A program made the translations under genes and the position numbers. From Golubevia sp. BC0850 (lineage: Eukaryota > Basidiomycota > Exobasidiomycetes > Golubeviales > Golubeviaceae): 64,000 bases of DNA. This document shows positions 11,628 through 21,623 of this stretch, piece after piece (the stretch's first letter is position 1; the number at the start of each line of letters is the position of its first letter). The stretch lies in NCBI GenBank assembly GCA_012976225.1, contig JAAVVG010000013.1, positions 682,001 through 746,000 on the forward strand, given 5' to 3'. The notes under the pieces were generated by a model. The model saw only the letters and a program-made list of their open reading frames with translations, made no database searches and was not told the origin of the DNA.

Positions 11628-13693
11628 ATGGTGAGTAATTTGACGAGAGAGCCGAGAGAAAGGGAGAGAACCACATTCTCACCAGAACCCAAAGCGTCTT
11701 ACTTTTCTTTCCCACATCATCCATCCGTATTGAAACTTCCCTTCTCTCTCCTCTCCCTCTTTCCGCCACTTCTCATTCCGTCATCGTCGCCAGAACCAAC
11801 TTCCAGACATTTCTCTTCAACTCCTACCAAGAACTTCAATTCCGACTCATCCAGACCATCCTCCCCACCTTCGCCTTCTTCGTGGTTGTGCTCTTCTCTC
11901 ACTCAACCGAACGACTCATCAAGCACCTTCATCCACCTTCACTCTCCTTCAAATAAGATCAATTCTATCGTTCATCACCTCCTCCTTCGATTCAAGGCAC
12001 CGGTAACAAGGAAAGAAGATGTGCTGGAGCACTCAAGGTCGAGCGAGAGGAAAATCCGTTCTCGGTTGCTTCTTTTCGCAGCCAAAACAGAAGAATCCTT
12101 CAGCTTAATGGAAAGCTTTCTCGGGCTCAAATGGGCCTAGTGGAGGAGGATCGTCTTCATAGCGAAGTGGTCAGCCAACTCCAAGTGCAGTCGGAGCGGC
12201 TGGCTGTTGCTGAAAGGAACCACGAGAGGCTCCTCAACAGGATGGAACGCAGAGCTCTCTACAAGAAACAGATCAGCCTTCTGCAGACGAGCATCTCCCT
12301 GGTCAATTTAGTCACTCCTACTTCAGTACTCTCCACAGCTAACTCCTCCACTCCTCAAGATTCATTCGTTTCTCCTCCTGCTCCCCACAACCTTCAAGTT
12401 CGATCTCTTCTATCTTTAGCTCAAAATCAAAATCAAGTTTTTGAGACGACGGAGGAACATCAGCAAACTCGAAGTTACTGGAGAAGAACTCCACTCTACA
12501 GAATTTGATCGCTTCTTTGGAATCAAAGGTTGCTGAGCAGTCAGAACAGCTGGACCAAGCGACAAAATCCTCCAGCTGGGAATACGAAGGGAGAGTCAAG
12601 GCTCAATCGAAAGAAGACGTCGCTGCCAACGAGCTCAAAGCTCCCGAGAAAGAGCTCAAAGCTGTCAAAAGAGTGCTGGAAGTTCTCCAAGAGAGAGAAA
12701 AGGCCAGATGTCTAAGCCATTACTCTAATAAGAGGAGCAATGGTAGAGTCAGCTTAGGTGCTCTGACTGGTGGAGGTGGTCGATCACGGAAACTCAAAGA
12801 AGACTTTATCTTCAAGGACCCAATCGAAAGTCGAAGGTCAACTTCCAGTCTCAAGTCAGTGATCAAGGAACCTTCTTCGTCTTCTTCAAACTCTACTCTA
12901 CCTCTTCGTTCCTCAAGAAACTCCAAGATCAAGGATTCACAGACCTCGGAAGCTCAATCTCAAATCACCGGTCGATCCATCTGCCACTCAGACAGATCAA
13001 CCTCAATCTTCTTTGGTCGATCCAGATGTGGTGCAAGCCTCCATCTTAGCAGAGGAATCAGAGCAAGAGGTCACTGCCTCTCCAAGACCTACTGCTCAAG
13101 CTCTAACCTTACCAGAAGAGTCAGAAGAGGAGAATGCTGTGGAGATGGATTGGGAAGCACCATCAACTCTAGTCCAAGAAGCTGCTCAATCACCGTCAAC
13201 TCCAGTCCAAGAAGCTGCTCAACCAACATCGACTCCAGTAGAAGACCAGCTCAACGACGTGGAGATGACCGACCAGTCACCACGCACCCTTAGGAGCAGA
13301 CACCTTCCATATGCTAGACCCACCCAACCCGAAAAGGAGAAGGTTTCACTCTCTGAAGCGGTGAAGAGCGTCAACCGTTCGATGAAGGTCAACGGTCCGC
13401 CAACTCTCTCAGCTAAGGCTCAAGGAAAGCAACGTGCAATCGATTCGGATCAGGAGCCAGAAGGCAGCATGGACGCCGTCAACGTACCTCTCACTCCTCA
13501 AGTCTCGCCAGACGAGGAAGACGAGGCGGAAGGTTCAAGAAGCAGACCAAACCAGCCGACCGCAGACGAGGAAGATGAGATAGAAGTTTCCAGCCGATCA
13601 ATCGAGACGATTACTTCTGCTCAAGGAACGAGTGTCAAGATCACCCTACCTGATGGTCAAGTCGTTCGCATCAGCTTCGAAACGAACAAGTAG
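11628..13693 (+). CDS. Coiled-coil protein of unknown function
   Basis: I do not recognise the family. Coding is clear from about 12011 on. Residues translated from 12080-12290 form a heptad-rich helix (RLAVAERNHERLLNRMERRA), and a second coiled coil follows (NSTLQNLIASLESKVAEQ). Joining the two helices needs an intron; 12302-12474 is a plausible phase-0 choice. A further intron 12855-12942 (GTCAGT donor, TTCACAG acceptor) joins STSSLK to PRKLNLKSPVDPS in frame. The C-terminal third is acidic and S/P/T-rich, with an imperfect repeat of STPVQEAAQ units, a short basic patch and a final ITLPDGQVVRISFE. The start is uncertain: an ATG at 11628-11630 sits directly before a GTGAGT donor and could splice to 12011 to give MERRCAGALKVE. 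The overall length would be about 450 aa. A scaffold or nuclear role would be a guess. Confidence 0.6.
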
Positions 13694-15793
13694 GGGGTGA
13701 AAACTCTCCGAACTTCCCTTCTTCTATCATGATCGTCATCATCTCTGGAAGCTCTTCTTCTGGTCGGTCTACGTCTTCAACAGCTGGTTTCTCTCTCCGC
13801 CGATCCTCTCCCTCAACTATCTAATCATTTCAACCTCAACACGAGTGGTTTCTAGGGATGATCAGCATGAACAGATGGAAGACCTATGGAGAGAGACAGG
13901 TTAAGATGGGAAAATGATTGGGAACTCAAGTGACAGGGCACTTAGAGATGTTCTTTAGAGGTGAAAAGACGTAGGAGATGGTTTATTGGGAGATTTGAAA
14001 CTTTGGAATCGGAACTCACTAAATGGTTGTTTGGAATCGATCTCGATGCCTCTAACTCGACGGTGTGGTTTATGGCGGTGGTTAGAGAAAGGTTTACGGA
14101 AAAATTAGATGAGCCAGTCTTCAAAATCAGGTTTAAAATTTAAAAAGGGAGGGGATCAAAGGTTCGAGACTCTCTCTCAGAAGAGAGCAGAGTTCTCCGA
14201 AGTGGGACTTGTTTCAGTCAGAGACATCGTCAAAAGGCGACTCTACTGAAGCTCAGCAAGTCCTGAAGCAGCTTTATCTCTACTTTGGTTTTACAGCGGA
14301 ATGAACAAAATGACACCTCCAACTCTGCGACTCAAGAGAGCTTCTTCCAACGCGGAGGAGCTCGTCGCAGAATCACATATAGTTGGATAAGAAAACGATT
14401 CCGTGGAACCAAAGTTTAAAGACTGCAACTTCCTCAACTCTCGATGGTCTGAATGAACAAAAACGACACGCTTAGCGTTTACCTATACCAAATGCAGAAA
14501 CCTATTATCGCATCAAGAATTACCTTTAATATGGCCCTTCCTTTTAAACTATCCCTGATTCACAACAGATTGTTCATCTTATCTTTCCTCAAGTCCTTTC
14601 CCCTTCGCCCACTCTACTCTATACGGTCGAGTTTAGCAGTCAACATCGACTCTCAACACTCATCTTCAAGTTCCACCTCCAGTCTCAAATTTCTTATCAC
14701 CTTCTTCAACCTCTTTCTTTCTTCAGAAGTTCTTCCTTCGTCCCTCCTTCACTCGAAATACCACTTTCATCTTTCCATCGAAGCCTTTTCAACTTCAAGC
14801 TCCTTCGAACGGACGCTCATCCTCAGCACTTCTTCTCTTCTTCAACTTTCGTCAACATTCAATCCCACCTACCACCATTCACGGACATTCTCTCTTTTTC
14901 TGCATTCAAATACGGACTTTTTCTCATGTTCCATTCTCCTTTCCTACTTGACGACTTTCCCTTCAAAACCCAAGAAATGAACCAAAAACAGCTCTCTACA
15001 CTCTAGTCCTCCAGTTCAAGTCCCGCTTTCGCATTTTAGCGACCTTTACTTCATCCATTTAAAGCTCTCGCATTTTCAATCATCTCAGTTTCTTTTCTTC
15101 AACCTCAACTTGACTTAAATTTCTTTCCATTTCTCATCTTTTTTGTCTATTGGTTCTCAGCTTCTTCCTTTTGTATTTCTTCGCTTTCTTTCCTCGTTCT
15201 CTCTCTTTTCGGAAATTTAATTTACTTGATGGTTCTCGCAATAACGAGTTTCTCTGTTCTATCTCTCTTTTTTCCGTCTGTTTGATTTGACTTGTCTTCG
15301 ACATTGCCCAAGCGAGCTGTGGGTCAATCTCTGACAAGACCAGAGAGTTTCACGCTTCAAGCAACACTCAAGATAGCCGATAGACCATGCCATGAATGGA
15401 ATTGATTTGAGTTATAAAACGTAATGGCAGTCTCAAGTAATGAAGCCTCGAGAGCAGCAAAACAAGAAATGAACCACTTCGCTATCTTCCTTCACAACTG
15501 CCTTCTAAGACCTTCTTTCCTTCATCCACCTGAAGTCTCTTTGTTTCAAGCTTCTTGGACTCCAGTTCCATCTGTGTCAGGGATTTCATCCCACTTAGCT
15601 CTTTCTGATTTCCTGAGCTGAGATTCCTGTTCTAACTTTTCTTTCGTTGAAAACTCGTTTGAATATGGATAGAGATTTGATGCTTGCGAGTTAAAAGAAT
15701 CCAAATGCGAAGTAGAAATCGAGTTTAAAAAGTTTTTCGATTCGATGAGAATCTGGTTTGGGAGAAGAAGAAGAAGAGGACACAAGATGAGCT
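13694..15793. other. 2.1-kb intergenic region with pyrimidine-biased plus strand
   Basis: No supported gene. Positions about 14530-15300 are strongly CT-rich on the plus strand, the same composition seen in 5' leaders here, yet no coding gene follows on the plus strand; the next gene is NAA15 on the minus strand, ending at 15794. The 175-codon frame at 14453-14980 is serine/leucine/phenylalanine-rich as expected from CT composition alone. It could be the leader of a non-coding transcript or a remnant. Confidence 0.4.
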
Positions 15794-18700
15794 TTACTGT
15801 TCCAGAAGAAGGCAGATCGCAGCTTGTCTCTCAATGGAAGCAGGACTTCGACTTACTTCAAGTGAAGGCTGATTCTCAGGTCTAGTGCACTGAAGAATCA
15901 GTTGAGCAGCCTCTTCATTTCCACTTTCTCCTCTAATCTCTCTTAATCCTTTAGCAGAAGCTAGAATATGAGCTGCAGAATTTGCGTGTTTCTGTGGATA
16001 GGTGGAGTTGAACTGTTCTAGAGAGAGAGACTCTTCTGGATAAACTATCGATAGAGCTTTCGAGAGAGCTTCTCGAATAGAATCTGGCGATGATGAGATA
16101 TCAGGGACTGAGAGGGAAGATGTCGAAGGAAGTGTTAGCTCCAAGAGCAGGGAGAATCGAACAAGAATAAGGTTCACTAACCTGATGATTTGAATCGGAT
16201 AATTTGAACGTGAAGGATTGGATTCGACGAGTCTAGAGCGTAAGCATGCGAAAGAGCTCGAGCACACAGAAGCCAGTTCTCTGAAGGAACATGAATGAAA
16301 TAGATAAGATTAAGAGTCAGCACTTTTAAAGATCGCTTCCGATCAAATCCATCCTTTTTCACCATCTTGGGTTACTCACTCTGCCTGATTCCAACTTCAA
16401 AGCTAGCCAACCAAGTTTCAATTCTTTTATCAGCTCTCTGACCCAAAACCACAAGTAGCCTCTCGGCCCATTCCAGAGGACGTTCGAGATTCTCCAAAGC
16501 TTTAACACCTGTCGGATCTTCATCTTTAGGAGGAGAGTTCTGTTCACTTTCGTCTTCTGCAGGTTTGGCTTTGACAGCTTCAGCTTGCTTGGCAGCAGCC
16601 GCTTTGGCGGCTTCTTCTGCTTTCTTGGCGGCTTTCTTTGATTTTTGTTGAGCTTTTCGTGCTTCTTCGGAAAGAGTCGCTGGATAGAGAGAGAGAGACG
16701 AAAGGGGGAGGGGGGGGGTCAGCGATGAAGGTCAGATGAAGTTCGAAGTAGTCAGCAAGAGTTGAATCAGGGACTTACAGTTGTCAGGTTCGACCTTAGT
16801 GGCAGACTTCTTAAGAGAAGGATCATCGTGCAGACGAGCGAGGATCTGAGGAGGAGGGAAAGTAAGATTGAAAAAGTCAATGTCAAGCAAATCACCTACA
16901 GGACTCTGGTTCAACTTTGAGATGACGTCCAAGAAACTCACTCGAATGGCTTGAAGAGCAGCTTGGAAATAAGCTTCCTGAGATCGCAACTGATCTTCAA
17001 AGCGCATCGTATCCACGTAAGATCGAAGCGTCATCAAGCGCACGCAATACGAATGGAAATCTAACTGGTCATCATACATATCGTCAAAAGTCTATTGGAG
17101 ATGAACGAAGGTAGAAACTTATCAGCAAAGAGAACTGGGTAAAGCGGAAAAGAATCTTTTATCGATCCTCATTTTCTGCTTCCCCCCAGACCTACCTTTT
17201 CAATCTGACCCAATCTCTTCAGCGCCATTGCCCAATTACCCTCTTTCTCCCAAGCCAGCGCTTCTTCTCTCAAATACCAAAAAGCCTGCATTTCCAGCAA
17301 ATCCTCCACTGGGCTAGTAGCATCAGGTCTAGTAAATAAACCAATCAACCTATTAGCTTCTTCAATTTCACCGGCTCTTAAACAATATTTTGCAGTTTTA
17401 CAATTCAAGAATCTATCTTGACCATCTAATAATCTAGCTTCTTCCATTAAATCTTTAGCACCTTTGATATCGCCTGCTCTTTTCAAAATCCTAGCTTTTG
17501 TCATACTAAGTTCTGGCATAGTTGGGGAATGTGAAATGGCTAAAGAAATCGTTTCTAAAGCTTTTTTAGGATTTGAGGTTTTTGAATAATGTTGAGATAA
17601 GAAATAGAGAGCCCATAGAAGAGATGAAGGTGGTTCTTCTTCTGAGGCTCCTTCTGTTAGAGAGGTTAATGTCGAAGGTTTCCATTCTTCAATAAACCTT
17701 GAAACAATCTCTTCAATCAATTTCAATTTTTGAGAATCTTGATAAAGAGGTTTCAAATCCGAGAAAATGGAAGGGATTCCCTTTTGGAAAGCGTTCAAAA
17801 TGTAAGATTGAAGTTGAGTTTTGAAATCCGAGCTGTCAAAAGGTAGATATTGAAGTGCCAATCTTTTTGCTGCGGTGGATTTGGGGAACTTGTTTTGTAA
17901 TTCAGAAAAGCATTTTCCGGCGTTTTCCTTTGCTTCTGGGGAGGTTGAATCTTGTTTGTCAAGAAGAGGAGAGAGAGAAAGAGTTAGGAGTCAGTAACAT
18001 TCCCATTCCCATCTCTTTCTTCATTTCCAAACATCTAACTTTTACTTCCATCTGCATCTCCTAGAACACTAACCAATCTCAACTCCTCTACATCTCAAAA
18101 ACCCTTCCAAATAACTCCTGCCTTCACCATTCCTTTTCAGGAGACCCAAGAAAATGTTTTCAGCTTTTGGTTTCTCTCCCAGTTCGATTAGACATCTCCC
18201 TTTGATTTCATCCCAAGATTTCCTATCTAAAACTTCATCTTCTTTCTTAGAATCTATTAAGTTGATTAAGCCTTTCCAATCCTTCTCTTCTTCTAAGATT
18301 GAGGCATGGTAGAGAATCGTTTCTGAATGGTCGAAGGATCGAGGGGGAGCGTCCTGAGAGAAGAAGGGCGGGGAGAGAAGGGACATGAGAAGTATGATGG
18401 TGTTGAGGGTTGAGGTATGAAAGGGGTCGGAGAAGGAAAGAAGATAAGGGAAAAAGCAAGATTAGGAGAAATGTAGAGAAGGTGTAGTTTGAAGTTCGAT
18501 TTCAAAAGGTCTTTCATCTCTTTCTCAATCCATCTATCCTAGCTCGATTCTCAACCCGACCTGATAGATTTGCTCGATTGAGAATCATCTTTCTCCAGAT
18601 AGCGGCCTCTCTGGACCCAACCTGACCTCCTCATCTCTATCTCTTCACTCACCCTCACCACCCCTTCGAACTCCCCTAAAATCCTCAAAGCCTGCTGGTT

Positions 18701-19381
18701 GCTTCCAGCCAAATGATGTGCTACTGCCAAGGAGATCCAACTGGTTCTCAGATGAGGTTGCATCCTCATCAAGGTCAATCTCAATTCGATAAGGGTTGAA
18801 TAATCTCGTAATTGAGTTGAGAGAGTACAAGATTCTCGAAGGATTTGCATGTTTGTCTGTGATTGGGAGATGGAAAGAAGGAATAGGCGAGCCAAGAAGG
18901 GAAGGGGAAACGGGATAGAGAAGGATAGGAAGAAGGTAAGAGGTGCTTCCAGGAGCATAACTTCCTCCTTCTCTCTCCATCTCCCCGTCTCTCTCTCTCT
19001 CTCTGAATCTAATTCCAATTCCACCCACTCGATGGCACTCACAGGTTCTATCCTCAAACCCTGTTGATAACATTTGATAGCTTCAATAAAGTTTTTATCA
19101 GCTCTATGTAATATACCAAGAACATGCCAACAAATGAAAGAAGTTAAATCTTTCATTAACCCTTTTTTAGCTAAATCCATTCCTTCAACTTTCTTTCCAA
19201 AGTTGGTTGATAAGAGTAAACCTTTCATTGATAAAGTTTCCGCATGGTCTGGGAATTTCTTTAAAATGCTTTCTGCTGTCTTCAATCCTAATTTTGGTTT
19301 CTTTGTCTCATATTCGTTCAGTAATCGTGAGAATAAAGCTCGTTCTTTGGTTGGTAGGATAACCTTCTTAGCCGGTGCCAT
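15794..19381 (-). CDS. NAA15: NatA auxiliary subunit NAA15 (TPR scaffold)
   Basis: NAA15 is the large TPR subunit that anchors the NatA N-terminal acetyltransferase (catalytic NAA10) to the ribosome. Nine minus-strand exons join in frame to 835 aa: 19381-19043, 18856-18653, 18353-18074, 17950-17196, 17091-16942, 16845-16779, 16679-16380, 16280-16182 and 16107-15794. Diagnostic stretches are KERALFSRLLNEYETKKPK at the N-terminus, ICWHVLGILHRADKNFIEAI, SLLWALYFLSQHYSKTSNPK, DRFLNCKTAKYCLRAGEI, YDDQLDFHSYCVRLMTLRSY and the ALSHAYALDSSNP helix near the C-terminus. A charged Lys/Ala segment from exon 7 matches the family's basic linker. Length is close to the usual 850-870 aa. It is divergent from SEC61 gamma with 117 bp between the two start codons, so a shared promoter is likely. 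Confidence 0.92.
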
Positions 19382-19498
19382 GGTCGGTAGGAGGAATAGA
19401 GAGCAGGGAGGAAGTGAGAGGAGGTGGACAAGAAGAAGCTTCCACCTGAACCAAAGCCATTCTACCCTACATCCCTCCAACGATCCTCTAATCTAATC
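19382..19498. promoter_or_regulatory. Divergent promoter between NAA15 and SEC61 gamma
   Basis: Only 117 bp separate the two start codons, on opposite strands, so both promoters and both 5' leaders must lie in or very near this stretch or overlap. No TATA box is evident. Co-regulation is an inference. Confidence 0.6.
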
Positions 19499-20638
19499 AT
19501 GGAGACAGTAAAAGATTTCGCTGAAATGCCACAAGCTTTCATTAAAGAGGGAACTCAGGTGAGAGAGTTAATAGAGATGGAGATGGAGATAGCTGGCAGT
19601 AGAATAGAGTAGAGTATCCTCTAATCGCTCTATCCTCCATCCTCTTCTTCTAACAGTTCATGACGAGGTGTACAAAGCCAAACCAGAAAGGTAAATAAGA
19701 CTGAATCACCTTGAGAGGAGAGAGAAAGAGAGAGATCATGGTCTGCTGCTCCCACCTTATCCATCCTTCCTACTCTACTGATCTTTCGTCTTCCCTTCTC
19801 TGTCTTCCATGATCGTTTACCCATCACTCGAATCTCGATCATCTATCGATACGACTAATCAGAGTACATCCAGTTATGCAGAGCCGTCGGAATGGGTTTC
19901 GTAGTCATGGGTTTCATTGGTTACTTTGTCAAATTGATCCACATCCCTATCAATAACATCGTGAGTTTAAAAAGTTGAGCAATAAGTGGCAAGGGGGAAG
20001 GGGTTATGGGCCATTCGGTCTGAGCTGAGGTGGCTAAGAGAGGTGTTTGGAGGGAGGTCAAGAGAGATTAGCTGGCAGTGTGGGGCGGGGCAGGACATGC
20101 CAGTGAAGGCAGGTTTCCTCAAGCTCGACTTGAAGACTTCTCTTTGAGTTACTTCTGTTAGACCTTTAGAAGGCGAAATTGTGTCACTTCGATGGGTTGA
20201 GAGAGGACAAGACAGCAAGTCAGCTCTTGTCCTACCTACCCTCTACCTTCAGGAACATCTCAGAGACCTTGACTCTACTTCGACTTACGCTCCAAGTTGA
20301 GAAATTTGCCGATTCAGCGAAAAAGACGGTCACAGATCCCAAAATGTATGGAACAGTTCAAACCTCTTGGTTCGGTAGAAATCCTCTTCTCTTTGACCCC
20401 GATTCTAACCCTTCCCTTCTTTTCGACCATTTCCCTTTTCCCCCTCTTCCTTTGCTTTTCAAAAATTGCAGCTTGTGTAAGTTCCTTCGCTTCTTCTGAA
20501 GTTGCTTCGAGATCTTTCTTCTTCTTCCCCTAAGCCCTTCTCAATCCGAAACTGACATCGCTTCTCTTCCTTCCTTCCTTCCTTCCTTCCTTTCAACCGT
20601 TTCTGTTTCTCTCTCCCTCATAAAGTGGAGGAGCGTAA
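19499..20638 (+). CDS. SSS1: Sec61 translocon gamma subunit (Sss1), with a 5-nt exon
   Basis: Small tail-anchored subunit that clamps the Sec61 channel in the ER membrane. Exons: 19499-19558, 19657-19690, 19863-19960, 20472-20476 and 20626-20638, giving 69 aa. The protein begins [20 protein letters not shown], continues through [20 protein letters not shown], and has one membrane span ([21 protein letters not shown]). The ending LVGGA, conserved in the family, is obtained only if the 5-nt exon CTTGT is joined to TGGAGGAGCGTAA. Both flanks of the microexon are good sites (AAATTGCAG before, GTAAGT after). Without it, translation of the fourth exon would end at LV followed by TAA, which is also a possible shorter product. 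The third intron is 511 nt, long for this genome. Confidence 0.88.
20472..20476 (+). other. 5-nt microexon of SEC61 gamma
   Basis: CTTGT lies between TTGCAG and GTAAGT. Its inclusion gives the codons CTT GTT GGA GGA GCG TAA with the last exon, ending the protein in the conserved LVGGA. Skipping it would put TGG AGG AGC in phase 0 and give a wrong tail. Confidence 0.7.
20566..20592 (+). repeat. TTCC microsatellite in SEC61 gamma intron
   Basis: About six tandem copies of TTCC lie in the last intron, 30-60 nt upstream of its acceptor, and probably serve as or extend the polypyrimidine tract. Confidence 0.8.
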
Positions 20639-21623
20639 AGTGTCCTTTCAACTTCTAATATCTCAGCGGGTTTCAGGTGCCGCCTTTGTTCGGCTGATCT
20701 CTTTATTCCTTCGAAATGAAAATAAATCATCTCTCTCGTCAAATCACGAAGACTCTATTGATTTCTCCAGGCAGGTCTCTTGCGATAAATCTGATGCCTC
20801 TTGGATGAAACCATGAATTTGAAAACTCCAATGTGTTCTTGGAGATCCTTCAGTAGCTCCAATACTCTCTTGAAAGACCAATTTTCTCTCACCACAAGTT
20901 TTTAGACTAAACAGAAAGAAAAGGAGAACCAAACGACAGATGATTTCTTTCTTTGTTGCGAAAACGATGAAGAGTTCGAGAACGGAAGGGGGAATATAGT
21001 AAGTGAGAAAAATGTTAGGAATCGAAACAAGGTGGGGGTATAATAAAAGAGAGACTAAGAGAATCTGAGTGGGGTTTTTGAGAAAAGAACTTTCGGTGAC
21101 ACGGAAATGAGAATAGAACTGGAACTGAGACTGAAACAGGAATTCGACAAAGCTAGCTAGTTTCTAGTATTTTTTTAGTTTTCATCACCTTGAAGAAGGG
21201 TTCAAAGATTGAGACGCAGAGATTAGAGATATGGAGGTCTGGTTATAGGAGAGATGTGAGAGATCTCTCGTTTGATTACTCGAAGGGCTCAGAGAAAAGA
21301 ACGAACAGACTAGAGATTGGGGGGATGGAAAAATGAGGGGAAAGTCAGCATTGCTGCTTGTGGTAACTGTGCTTTCGATTCTCTTCTAGCTTCCAGTTTG
21401 AGATGCCTGTATCTCTCTCCATCTCTCTCCTTGATTATAGCCACAGCCAAATGCCAGGCCATCAGATCTTCTCCGTCATCAAACTGCCCCAGCTCCGCCC
21501 ACACTGCCCCAGCTCCATCAACCTCAGCCCTTCCAATCTCTTCAGCAAAAGTCCCACGAAACAGAAAGAGAGACTCACCAGGAGACAGTACAAGACCAAA
21601 ATCACCAAAAACGTTGCATTTCT
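20639..21623. other. Intergenic between convergent SEC61 gamma and Zn2Cys6 gene
   Basis: No supported gene. The two flanking genes converge here, so this holds both 3' untranslated regions. The open frames at 21310-21800 on both strands lack recognisable protein features. Confidence 0.5.

Noticed and set aside
11283-12140. 285-codon open frame overlapping the coiled-coil gene
   Set aside because: Ser/Pro/Leu low complexity from the CT-rich leader, and it conflicts with the clearer coding frame in 12011-12140.
14453-14980. 175-codon open frame on the plus strand
   Set aside because: Composition follows CT bias (Ser, Leu, Phe); no domain, no exon context.
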